Of a DNA stretch of 64,000 nucleotides, positions 1-7,560 are shown piece after piece. The notes below the pieces were generated by a model, which was given only the letters and a program-made list of their open reading frames with translations, searched no databases and was not told the DNA's origin. The stretch covers positions 1-64,000 of the forward strand of contig CAWCGJ010000037.1 of the NCBI GenBank assembly GCA_963795055.1, given 5' to 3'. Every line of letters begins with the position of its first letter. Positions within the stretch are counted from its first letter, which is position 1. The stretch is from JASHPR01 sp963795055. GTDB taxonomy: Bacteria; Actinomycetota; Actinomycetes; Streptosporangiales; Streptosporangiaceae. The position numbers and the translations under genes were made by a program.

Positions 1-119
1 TGGTGGTCCTGGACCTGCTGCGCCGTGGACTGGCGCACGTACACAGCCGCAAGGCGATCACGGTGCCGCGGCGCGACCTTACCCTCCAGCCGCTCCCACG
101 GCCTGGCCGGCGCGCTCAT
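1..119 (-). CDS. Serine recombinase family protein, N-terminus only (runs off left edge)
   Basis: The minus strand opens with ATG at 117-119 behind a GGGGGTGAGCGGG stretch and encodes about 39 residues before the window ends. Residues 24-39 read RLAAVYVRQSTAQQVQ, which matches the first beta strand and catalytic serine motif (VRQST) at the N-terminus of large serine recombinases/resolvases. In this family the serine attacks DNA in site-specific recombination. The catalytic core and zinc or DDE-independent C-terminal regions lie outside the window, so function and integrity cannot be judged. A recombinase beside IS110 and decayed genes fits a mobile or formerly mobile neighbourhood. Confidence 0.65.
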   Translation of the reverse strand, partial: MSAPARPWERLEGKVAPRHRDRLAAVYVRQSTAQQVQDH

Positions 120-407
120 CCCGCTCACCCCCGCCCCCGTCCGCCAGGCCCGCCGGTGCCATCATCCGCTGGACCAGCAGCCCCAGCAGGCACTGCACCA
201 GCGCCGGGCGGCGCCCGGCCGGTCCGGGCGCCCGCAGATGATCATGTCGTTAATCGTTCGTTTTCAACACCGGTGGTCACGTCCGGCATCGCGCGATCCC
301 CGGACGTCCTGTGGCTGTCCATCCGGTCAGGAGCTGGTTCTCTGGGCATACCGGCTGCGCCGGGGCCCCAGCCTGCGCAGCCAGGCGGGGCGCCGGTGCG
401 GAGTGGG

Positions 408-1652
408 TCAGGGCAGCGTCCACAGGGCCAGGGTGCCGCCGGTGGTGGGCGCCCCGGCCACGATGCGCCCGCCCGGGGAGAACGCCACTTCCCCGGCGCC
501 GATGCTGTTGCCGGTAATGGTGGTGACGCGGCTGCCCGCCCCGGGGTCGGTCACGTTCCACAAGGTCACTGCTCTGTTACCCGCGATGGTGGTCAGCGTG
601 CGCCCGTCGGCGGAGAACGCGAGCGCGACGTCAGGGCCAGTCCCCACCCCGGATACCGGCGGCGAGGCGGGGAAGCGGAGGATGGCGGTGATAACCGGCG
701 CGGCCAGGTCGGCGAGGTTCCGCAAGATCACCGTGCCGTTGTCGCTTGCGCTGGCCAGCAGGTGCCCGTCCGGGGAGAACGACACGGCGGAAACGCCGCC
801 GGCCTGGCCGGTCAGGGTGGCGATGTGCGTGACGCGGGCCGGGTCGGCGAGGTTCCACAAGAACACCGTGCCGTTGGGGCTTGCGCTGGCCAGCAGGTGC
901 CCGTCCGGGGAGAACGACAGGGCGGTAAGGTTGCCGGCCTGGCCGGTCAGGATGGCGATGTGCGTGACGCGGGCCGGGTCGGTGACGTTCCACAAGAACA
1001 CCGTGCCGTCGCCGAGGCCGCTGGCCAGGGTGTGCCCGTCGGGGGAGAACGCCACCGCGTTCACCCCGCTGGGATCAGCAGGCAGGACCGCGATCTGGGT
1101 GAACCGCGCCGGATCGGCCACGTTCCACAAGGTCACGGCCCCGCCGCAGGTGGCCAGGACGCGCCCGTCTGGCGAGAACGCGGGGTCCGCGCCGCCGACG
1201 GTGTCATCACCGTGGGTGTAGTTCAGCAGCTTCGGATGAGCCCGGTCCGCGACATCCCACACCTCCAAGCCGGGGTTGACCACGGCCACGGTGCGCTCGT
1301 CCGGGGAGAACGCCACTCCGGACGCCCCGTCACTGATCGGCATGGGCGACCCGTACTTTTCGCGCCAGATCCCGTTGACGAAGCACCCGGCGGGCAGCAG
1401 CAGGACCACGGCGATGACAGCGAACACCGGGGCCGAGCGGCGCAGCCGGATCATGGGGTGCCATCCGGCCCACCAGGCCGGGTCCAGGTGGGCGCTGACG
1501 GCGCCGGCCCACAGGTTGAGCACGGTCCGCGCGGTCGGCTGGTGCTGGTCGAGGACTTCCAGCAGTTCCTCGGCGTAGCGCTGCCGCCAGCGGGGCGGGT
1601 AGCAGCCGACCAGGAAGCGAGATAGCCGGGCGACCAGCGGGGACGTCATCAC
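408..1652 (-). CDS. Membrane-anchored WD40 beta-propeller protein
   Basis: About 414 residues. An N-terminal cytosolic segment of about 70 residues (LVGCYPPRWRQRYAEELLE) is followed by one hydrophobic helix (FAVIAVVLLLPAGCF, about residues 75-92). The rest is seven WD40-type repeats carrying FSPDG...LAS and ending in LWNV/LWNL, enough for one closed seven-bladed propeller. Repeats three to five are nearly identical in DNA, indicating recent internal duplication. The start is either GTG at 1652, overlapping the upstream padR stop, or ATG one codon later; no separate ribosome site is visible, so translation is probably coupled to padR. WD40 propellers are protein-binding platforms; no enzymatic residues are seen. 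PadR-linked membrane proteins are often the regulator's target, so this is likely co-regulated with padR. Confidence 0.82.
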   Translation of the reverse strand: MMTSPLVARLSRFLVGCYPPRWRQRYAEELLEVLDQHQPTARTVLNLWAGAVSAHLDPAWWAGWHPMIRLRRSAPVFAVIAVVLLLPAGCFVNGIWREKYGSPMPISDGASGVAFSPDERTVAVVNPGLEVWDVADRAHPKLLNYTHGDDTVGGADPAFSPDGRVLATCGGAVTLWNVADPARFTQIAVLPADPSGVNAVAFSPDGHTLASGLGDGTVFLWNVTDPARVTHIAILTGQAGNLTALSFSPDGHLLASASPNGTVFLWNLADPARVTHIATLTGQAGGVSAVSFSPDGHLLASASDNGTVILRNLADLAAPVITAILRFPASPPVSGVGTGPDVALAFSADGRTLTTIAGNRAVTLWNVTDPGAGSRVTTITGNSIGAGEVAFSPGGRIVAGAPTTGGTLALWTLP

Positions 1653-1975
1653 ATGCCGAACGCGGTAGCGGTGCGCTGGCGGGCGATACGGACGATCTGC
1701 TGCATCGTGGTGACCTGTTCGGCCAGGATCTCCTGCCCGGCCGCGGTGATCTCATAAGGGCGGCGCCGTTCCTCGGTGGCCAGCGGCCGGACCCAGCCGC
1801 GGCGCTCCAGCCGAGACAGCGCCCCGTACAAGGTGCCCGGCTCCATGCTGACGCCGCTGAAGCCGCCGACGTCGGTCATGATCGCGTAGCCGTGCTTGGG
1901 GCCGTCGGCCAGGCTGGTCAAGATCAGCAGCGACGGATCAGCGAACCGGCCGAGGTCGTCGAACTTTCCGCGCAT
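1649..1975 (-). CDS. PadR family transcriptional regulator
   Basis: Short PadR-type regulator of about 108 residues. The winged-helix signature LLILTSLADGPKHGYAIMTD is followed by MEPGTLYGALSRLERRGWV and RPYEITAAGQEIL. This is the PF03551 domain with only a short C-terminal helix, as in the dimerising PadR-s2 subfamily. ATG at 1975 is preferred because GGGAGGCGGGGC lies just upstream; longer GTG/ATG starts at 1999 and 1993 are possible. Its stop overlaps the start of the WD40 gene, so the two form an operon. PadR proteins usually repress their own operon and respond to small molecules or membrane stress. A decayed duplicate lies directly upstream. Confidence 0.88.
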   Translation of the reverse strand: MRGKFDDLGRFADPSLLILTSLADGPKHGYAIMTDVGGFSGVSMEPGTLYGALSRLERRGWVRPLATEERRRPYEITAAGQEILAEQVTTMQQIVRIARQRTATAFGM

Positions 1976-2005
1976 GCCCCGCCTCCCATTCATCAGCACC
2001 GCTTA

Positions 2006-2020
2006 CTAAGTTGTACTTAA
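2006..2020. promoter_or_regulatory. Candidate PadR operator
   Basis: CTAAGTTGTACTTAA is an imperfect dyad (CTAAGT/ACTTAA, 5 of 6 pairs, 3-nt centre) about 30 bp upstream of the padR start. It is AT-rich against the background. Position and symmetry fit autoregulation by PadR; binding itself is inferred. Confidence 0.4.
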
Positions 2021-2042
2021 TATCGTAGCGGGCAGGCAGGTG

Positions 2043-2357
2043 TCAACCGCGGTGGCCACGCACGGCCGGCCGGGGACGGCGCGCACGATCTGCCGCATCT
2101 CCGTGACCTGCCCGGCCCGTCCAGGTGGCAGCGATCTCATAAAGGCGGCGTTCCCCGGTGTTCAGCGGCCGGACCCAGCCGCGGCGCTCCAGCCGGGACA
2201 GCGCCCCGTACAGGGTGCCCGGCTCCATGCTGACGCCGCTGAACGCGGCGACGTCGGTCATGATCGCGTAGCCGTGCTTGGGCCCGTCGGCCAGGCTGGT
2301 CAAGATCAGCAGCCACGGGCCGGCGAACCGGCCGAGGCCGTCGAGCTTGCCAGGCAC
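2043..2357 (-). pseudogene. Second padR copy with frameshifted C-terminus
   Basis: The N-terminal 70 residues (LLILTSLADGPKHGYAIMTD, SGVSMEPGTLYGALSRLERR) are almost identical to the padR at 1649-1975, including at DNA level. After YEIAATW the frame changes: the expected tail (VTEMRQIVRA, like VTTMQQIVRI in the intact copy) continues in another frame. Bases appear to be missing where the intact gene encodes AAGQEILAE. The upstream sequence TTAGTAAG-GGTGCT is also shared by both copies. This is a tandem duplicate that has lost its C-terminal dimerisation helix; the winged helix might still be made. Confidence 0.75.
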
Positions 2358-2399
2358 TCCGCCACCCCGCTTATTAAGCACCACTTACTAAATCGTAGT

Positions 2400-2842
2400 G
2401 AATAACTCGCCGGGCAGGCTGTCAACCCCGGGTCGGCGGTGCCGGCGACCGCGGGCCCCCACCGGCCCGAAGCAGGGCACAGGCCTCTTGCCGCAACCAG
2501 GCACTTACCACCGGCCAGCCCGACGGCAGCGCTCGCGGATTCGCCCATCGGGAACGTCCTGGCCGCCCCGGGGAAGTCGCGCTGGACATCGCGATCCAGC
2601 CTTACACCCGGCAGGCCGCGCCAGCTCCGGCTGCGAACCCGCGCACATGTAACCTGATCTGCGCGGCGGGAGACCCCACGGTCGAGACGCAGTCCCGGCG
2701 AGCATTAGATGACATGCATCGGGCCGGGCTGAGGTCGCTGGCCGGGTGCTGGAGACCTCCCCAGCTCAGACGCGGGTCACGCTTGACCGCGTAGGCATTT
2801 CGCATGGGGGCGTGCGCCCCTTCGGAGCTTGAGGAGGTCCCG
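2400..2842. other. Non-coding stretch upstream of the IS110-type transposase
   Basis: No convincing gene. The part next to the transposase includes the self-complementary GGGGCGTGCGCCCC (2807-2820). In IS110-group elements the sequence between the left end and the transposase encodes a structured bridge RNA that specifies target and donor, so this stretch is where one would be expected. I cannot fold it or place the element end, and no terminal inverted repeats are visible, as is usual for IS110. Confidence 0.3.
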
Positions 2843-3880
2843 ATGCCCATCGTAGGCGGGCTGGATATCCACCGGAAGCAGCTGACCTTCGACTATCTCG
2901 ACACCGTGACCGGGGAGGTAAAGCGTGGCCAGATCGCCCCGGCTGACCGGGTGCACCTGCGGGCCTGGCTGGCCCGGTTCGCCGGCCGCGACGACGTCGC
3001 GTTCGCCATGGAGGGGTGCACCGGGTGGCGGTATGTCGCCGAGGAGCTGGCCGCGGCCGGGATTGCCGCGCATGTGGGCGAGCCGGCCGACACCGCTGCG
3101 GCTCGCGGCCGCAAGCGGCATGCCAAGACCGACAAGACCGACTCCCGGCACTTGAGGGTCTTGCTGGCCGAGGGCCGGCTGCCGGGGTGCTGGGTCCCGC
3201 CGGCGCAGATCCTGGAGTACCGGGCGCTGCTGGAGACCTACCACGACCTGCGCCGTGAGCACACCGCCTGGGTGCAGCGCATTCACGCGGTGTTCTTCCA
3301 CCAGGGCGCCCCGGCGCTGGGCGAGGGCGCGCTGCGCACCGAGCAGGGCCTGGCCGCGCTGCGAGCCGCCGCCGCCGCGCACCTGTCGCCGGGCGGGCAG
3401 CTGCAGGTCGCCACCGCCCTGGACATGCTCGCCGCCACCGAGGCCCGCATGGAGGTGCTGCGCACCCAGCTGCGCGGTGCCGCCCGGCATCTGACCGGGG
3501 CGAAGGTGCTGGCCGCGCGGCTGTATGGGGTCGGCCCGGTCACCGCGCTGGCGCTGACCTGCTGGCTGGCCGGGGCGGGCCGGTTCTCCTCCTCCCGCAA
3601 GGCGGTCCGGTTCACCGGGCTGGACATCACCGTCTGGTCCTCCGATGGCAAAGGCCCGCCCGGGCGGCTGTCCCGGCAGGGCCCGCCGGTGCTGCGCTGG
3701 GCGGTCTATGAGGCCGGCAAGACCCACGCCCGCGCCTCGGCCCCCGACCACGCCTACTACGCGGCGGTCAAGGACCGCAAGAACAGTAAGCGCGCCGCCT
3801 TGTCCGAGGCTCGCAAGATCGTCCGGCAGGCCTGCCACATCCTGACCGAGCTCGGCGACGACGCGCTCACCGCCGCCTGA
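2843..3880 (+). CDS. IS110-family transposase (DEDD recombinase)
   Basis: About 345 residues, normal length for the family. The N-terminal RuvC-like DEDD domain shows GLDIHRK (first Asp), AMEGCTGWRYVAEEL (Glu) and KTDKTDSRHL (paired Asp). The C-terminal Tnp20 domain shows LYGVGPVTALAL and GAGRFSSSRKAVRFTGL, which contains the expected catalytic serine region. ATG at 2843 is chosen because GAGGAGGTCCCG precedes it; an upstream in-frame ATG at 2804 has none. The gene looks intact and may be active. IS110 enzymes act with a bridge RNA encoded in the element and insert without long terminal repeats, so the element boundaries cannot be set from one copy. Confidence 0.92.
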   Translation: MPIVGGLDIHRKQLTFDYLDTVTGEVKRGQIAPADRVHLRAWLARFAGRDDVAFAMEGCTGWRYVAEELAAAGIAAHVGEPADTAAARGRKRHAKTDKTDSRHLRVLLAEGRLPGCWVPPAQILEYRALLETYHDLRREHTAWVQRIHAVFFHQGAPALGEGALRTEQGLAALRAAAAAHLSPGGQLQVATALDMLAATEARMEVLRTQLRGAARHLTGAKVLAARLYGVGPVTALALTCWLAGAGRFSSSRKAVRFTGLDITVWSSDGKGPPGRLSRQGPPVLRWAVYEAGKTHARASAPDHAYYAAVKDRKNSKRAALSEARKIVRQACHILTELGDDALTAA

Positions 3881-4606
3881 ACACCCCTCACCCGTTGCCC
3901 ATGGTCACCAGCCCCCCTGGCGCGCCGGCCCCCGGGCGGCACGCCGCAGCCACACTTCACCGATGGGGAACTACCGCGGCCGGCTCCCGCGAGCCGCTGT
4001 CAGCCGCTGCCGGCCCGGCCACCAAGGGCCAGGCGGGCGGCCTGATTAGACTGAGCGGCCGCATCCCCGCAAGCCGGGGACACCCAATCAATCATCATGT
4101 CGCCGGGGCAGCGCCCAAGCCCCGCGCACCTAGGTAAGGCTGGCTGCTCCTGCCCCGCCCCCCGGCCGCCACGGCTGGTCACCCGCACAGAAAGGCCCCA
4201 ACCTGAACCGCTGACCACACCCGCGCACCACTCTCCCTGCCCTGCCGCCTGGCAATGATCCACTCCCGGGCGACCGCGTCAAGGACGCCTAACGGCGCCG
4301 GCTACGCCGGCCGGGCTCCCGCCCGGTCCTTGACCCGCCCGCCCGGTCGCAGGCCCGGCAGCTATCAGGGACAGGGAGCCGACTCAGCTACGCCCGAACA
4401 GAACACCTCACGGGCCCGCAATGCCCAGGCCGAACCACCTTGCGTCATCACCCGATACAGGTAAGGCGGCTCTTTGCGCGGGGCGCGCGAAGACTCATAG
4501 TGGGCCGATATTACCGCTGCGCATGACTCGGCAGGCACTAACAGTCCCGGACGCACTTTGACGAGGCGCGGGCGTCAGCGGGCGGTCCAGCGCTCGTGCG
4601 ACCCAG
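3881..4606. other. Intergenic region, no gene recognised
   Basis: About 725 bases between the IS110 transposase and the ABC permease, both of which end here. Open frames are short and show no recognisable motif. The first part probably holds the right end of the IS110 element. No tRNA, clear terminator or repeat was identified. Confidence 0.5.
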
Positions 4607-5506
4607 TCAGATCACGTCGCGCCGCTTGGTCAGGGCGATTCCGCCAGCGACGAGAGCCACTGTGTATCCGATCATGATGACCCCGCCGACCCACCCGGGC
4701 GGGGCGTTCGGGAAGGCCGGACCGGAGGCGGTCATGACCTCTGAGGCGACCGCGGGGGCGATGACCGGCGCCCCGAGCATCCAGCCCTGGTGGAAGAGGT
4801 TGTAGAGCGCGGTGAAGACGAGTATGGCGCCGAAACTGCCCGCGTACACGACTAGCGCGGCGACGACGGAGGCCATCTGGCTGCGCAGCACCGCGCCAAG
4901 TCCGAGCCCGAAGACTCCCCAGGCGACGAACGCGAGCAGGTTCAGCGTCACCGAACGGGCCACGGTCCATCCGGCTAGTGACGCGCTGACGTGCTGGCTG
5001 TACAGGAACGGCGGCGTGGCCACCGCGGCGATGACCGTGCCGACCAGCCAGAACAGCGCTCCGCAGCAGGCCGCGGCGGCCACCTTGGCCCTGATGACCG
5101 TGACCCGGCGCGGAACGGTCACGAACGTCACGGCCGCCGTCTGGTTCGCGAACTCACTCGTCACGATCAGCACGCCGAGGAGCAACGCGAACAGGACGCC
5201 GAATTGCTGCCCCGAGGTCATCATGCTGGCGGCCATCGCAGCCACGCCCGCGGGAGAGCGGGCATGCGCCGTCTGCGCGAGGGCCTGCGCCGGGCTGACG
5301 AGGCCCTGCTGCGGGTAAAGCAGAGAGTGATTGCCGAACCCGTTAATCGTGAGCGCCAGCGCCGTGAACACGATGAAACCGGTGAGAAAGAGCCACCCGG
5401 CGCTCGTCGTGCGGAGCTTCATGAATTCGGCCTTGAGCAGGCGGACCAGGGTGGTCCCGGTGTCGCCGGCCTGGTCCAGGGCGGGGCTGGCAAGCAATGT
5501 TGTCAT
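4607..5506 (-). CDS. ABC-2 type transporter permease
   Basis: About 299 residues with six predicted membrane segments, for example WLFLTGFIVFTALALTI, FGVLFALLLGVLIVTSEF, ALFWLVGTVIAAVATPPF and GGVIMIGYTVALVAGGIAL. The cytosolic start (LLKAEFMKLRTTSAGWLFL) and the TSEFANQTA segment are typical of ABC-2 permeases paired with BcrA/DrrA-like ATPases. The start overlaps the stop of the upstream ATPase gene by four bases, so the two are translationally coupled and form one exporter. Substrate is unknown; this class commonly exports peptides, lipids or drugs. Confidence 0.88.
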   Translation of the reverse strand: MTTLLASPALDQAGDTGTTLVRLLKAEFMKLRTTSAGWLFLTGFIVFTALALTINGFGNHSLLYPQQGLVSPAQALAQTAHARSPAGVAAMAASMMTSGQQFGVLFALLLGVLIVTSEFANQTAAVTFVTVPRRVTVIRAKVAAAACCGALFWLVGTVIAAVATPPFLYSQHVSASLAGWTVARSVTLNLLAFVAWGVFGLGLGAVLRSQMASVVAALVVYAGSFGAILVFTALYNLFHQGWMLGAPVIAPAVASEVMTASGPAFPNAPPGWVGGVIMIGYTVALVAGGIALTKRRDVI

Positions 5507-6567
5507 CGGATCGCTGCCTTTCCCCCGGTGAGCTCGAGGAACGCGGCCTCCAGGTCAGGGAGCTGCGTGACCAGCTGGTGGATGGCGACGCCCGCCCGCA
5601 GCGCGGCGTCGCCGATCGCGACCGCGTCCGCCCCGGTGATGGACGCGCCGCCGTCACCGGCCGGCGTTACAACCGCATCGCTGCCGAGTACGGCCGCGAG
5701 CTTTTCCAGTTCTGGAGAGCGCACCAGGGTCCGGCTCAGGTATGTCATCGAACCGATCACCGACGCCACCGTTCCCTGGGCGGCCAGCCGTCCAGCCGCG
5801 ACGATGACCAGGTCGTCTGCGAGCTGCGCCATCTCCCCGAGCAGGTGGCTGGACACCAGGACCGTCCGGCCCTGCGCGGCCAGGGTCCTGAGCAGGTCGC
5901 GCATCCACCGGATGCCCTCCGGGTCCAGCCCGTTGGCCGGCTCGTCGAGGATCAGCACCTGCGGGTCCCCGAGCAGCGCCGCCGCGACGCCGAGACGCTG
6001 GCGCATGCCGAGGGAGTAGCCCCGGAACGTCCGGTTACCGGCTACGCCGAGCCCGACAAGCTCAAGCACCTCATCCGCCCGCGCCAGCGCGATGCCCGCG
6101 GACTGGCAGATGATGCGCAAGTGATCGCGCCCGGTGCGGTCCTTATGCGCCGCGCCTGCCTCAAGGACCGCGCCGACGCGCCTGATCGGCTGATCCAGGT
6201 CGGCGTAGCGGACGCCGCCGATAGTGGCCGTTCCCGCGGTCGGCTCGACCAGATCGAGCAGCATCCGCAATGTCGTCGTCTTCCCCGCACCGTTCGGGCC
6301 GAGGAACCCGGTAACCCGGCCCGGCTCCACGGTGAACGACAAGTCATCGACGGCCCTGACGCCGCGGTATTGCTTCGTCAGCCCGCGGACGTCGATCCGT
6401 CCCTGGGACATCAGCGCGGGAGAGACCCGCTTTCCGCCGAGCGGCCGGCCAGGGAAACCCGGCCCGGCGCCGTCGGTGCGTGCGCGATCCGTGCGCGTGC
6501 CGCCGCGATAAAGCCGCGCCAGCCACACCAGGCCGCCGATCACGACGGCCGCGAGCAGGACAACCAT
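5503..6567 (-). CDS. ABC transporter ATPase with N-terminal hydrophobic segment
   Basis: ATPase of the BcrA/DrrA class. Walker A is GPNGAGKTT, the signature is YSLGMRQRLGVAAALL, and Walker B is VLILDEPANGLDPEG. The first 52 residues are unusual: MVVLLAAVVIGGLVWLARLY forms a good membrane helix before a basic linker. ATG at 6567 is supported by GGAGAGGTGAG directly upstream; the internal ATG at 6411, which would give a standard soluble ATPase, has no comparable site. If the long form is made, the ATPase would be membrane-tethered independently of its permease. It works with the permease encoded at 4607-5506. The divergent region upstream holds a gene fragment and then the response regulator. 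Confidence 0.87.
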   Translation of the reverse strand: MVVLLAAVVIGGLVWLARLYRGGTRTDRARTDGAGPGFPGRPLGGKRVSPALMSQGRIDVRGLTKQYRGVRAVDDLSFTVEPGRVTGFLGPNGAGKTTTLRMLLDLVEPTAGTATIGGVRYADLDQPIRRVGAVLEAGAAHKDRTGRDHLRIICQSAGIALARADEVLELVGLGVAGNRTFRGYSLGMRQRLGVAAALLGDPQVLILDEPANGLDPEGIRWMRDLLRTLAAQGRTVLVSSHLLGEMAQLADDLVIVAAGRLAAQGTVASVIGSMTYLSRTLVRSPELEKLAAVLGSDAVVTPAGDGGASITGADAVAIGDAALRAGVAIHQLVTQLPDLEAAFLELTGGKAAIR

Positions 6568-6729
6568 CTCACCTCTCCAGCCGCGACCGCGCTAGCCGCA
6601 TCGTGGGGGCCGGCTGAGTCGCGGTGGCCGGCGAGTAGCTCTCGGGGGCACTAACGCTACATAACAAGAGTTAGGGCGGCAAGGGCTTTGAGCACATCAC
6701 CCCTCCCGGCAGCGCCCCCTTGCCCGCGC

Positions 6730-6892
6730 GGTGACGAAGATGCGTATGAGCGCGCGAGCTGGGAGGCTATCGAGGAGTGTAAGCAGCTTAACCCGCCGTA
6801 CAATCCGACAGACTGGATCGGGATGGTGCGGCGCTGGAGCGCTGCTGAAGGGCGCACGACGCTTGCTGGTCAACGGCGGTCGCCTGGTTGTC
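6730..6892 (+). pseudogene. Fragment of a conserved actinobacterial hypothetical protein
   Basis: The plus strand reads DAYERASWEAIEECKQLN, then YNPTDWIGMVRRWSAAEG. It then continues one frame over as GARRLLVNGG. The pattern (N-P-T-x-W-I-x-M-V-x-R-W-G-A-x-E-A-A-x-R-L-L) resembles a conserved domain I recall in actinobacterial hypothetical proteins. Both ends are missing, and the 3' side runs into the response-regulator gene. Function unknown. Confidence 0.4.
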
Positions 6893-7549
6893 TTACGACT
6901 CCAGGTAACGGAGGACTGCGAGCACCCGCCGGTGGTCGGCGTCCGAAGGCGGTAGGCCGAGCTTGCTGAAGATGTTGCCGACGTGCTTCTCGATTGCCCG
7001 CTCGGAGACGACGAGGAAGCCGGCGATGGCGCCGTTGGAACGGCCTTCGGCCATCAGTGCGAGCACTTGGCGTTCGCGGGGGGTGAGGGCGGCGAGCGCG
7101 GCGGCGCGTGGGCTGGCGCGAAGCAGCTGGGCTACGACTTCGGGATCAAGCGCGGTGCCGCCCGCGGCGACGCGGCCGAGGGCGGCGACGAACTCGTCAA
7201 CGTCGGCGACCCGGTCCTTCAGCAGGTAGCCGACGCCCGCCGCGCCGCCGGGCGACGCCACGCCGAGCAGTTCTGCTGCATACCGGGTCTCGATGTACTG
7301 GGAGAACACCAGGACGCCAAGCCGGGGGTGCTCGCGGCGCAGAGCCACGGCCGCGCGCAGGCCGTCGTCGGTGTGGGTCGGCGGCATCCGGACGTCCACT
7401 ATCGCGACGTCCGGGTGGTGCGTCTCGACGGCGGCGCGGAGCGCGTCGGCGTCTCCGACCGCCGCGGCGACCTCGTGCCCGCTGTCCTTGAGGATCTCGG
7501 CGAGCCCGGCCCTAAGTATCGCGGAGTCCTCGGCGATCACTATTCGCAT
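6893..7549 (-). CDS. NarL/LuxR-type response regulator
   Basis: About 218 residues. The receiver domain begins MRIVIAEDSAILRAGLAEIL, with the phosphoacceptor Asp in VAIVDVRMPP near residue 52 and the conserved Lys in YLLKDRV. The C-terminal GerE-type helix-turn-helix reads LTPRERQVLALMAEGRSN with the recognition helix near VSERAIEKHVGNIF. It starts 11 bases after the histidine kinase stop, so the two are an operon and a cognate pair. The likely targets are the adjacent ABC operons, on both sides; this is inferred from position. Confidence 0.93.
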   Translation of the reverse strand: MRIVIAEDSAILRAGLAEILKDSGHEVAAAVGDADALRAAVETHHPDVAIVDVRMPPTHTDDGLRAAVALRREHPRLGVLVFSQYIETRYAAELLGVASPGGAAGVGYLLKDRVADVDEFVAALGRVAAGGTALDPEVVAQLLRASPRAAALAALTPRERQVLALMAEGRSNGAIAGFLVVSERAIEKHVGNIFSKLGLPPSDADHRRVLAVLRYLES

Positions 7550-7560
7550 GCGGCATGCTC

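Noticed and set aside
740..1010. Near-identical direct DNA repeats suggesting a CRISPR-like or satellite array
   Set aside because: They are the codons of adjacent WD40 repeats, in frame and without unique spacers.
3..1625. 540-codon open frame on the plus strand
   Set aside because: Antisense to the WD40 gene; low-complexity Arg/Gly/Pro-rich translation without motifs. The minus strand has seven clear WD repeats.
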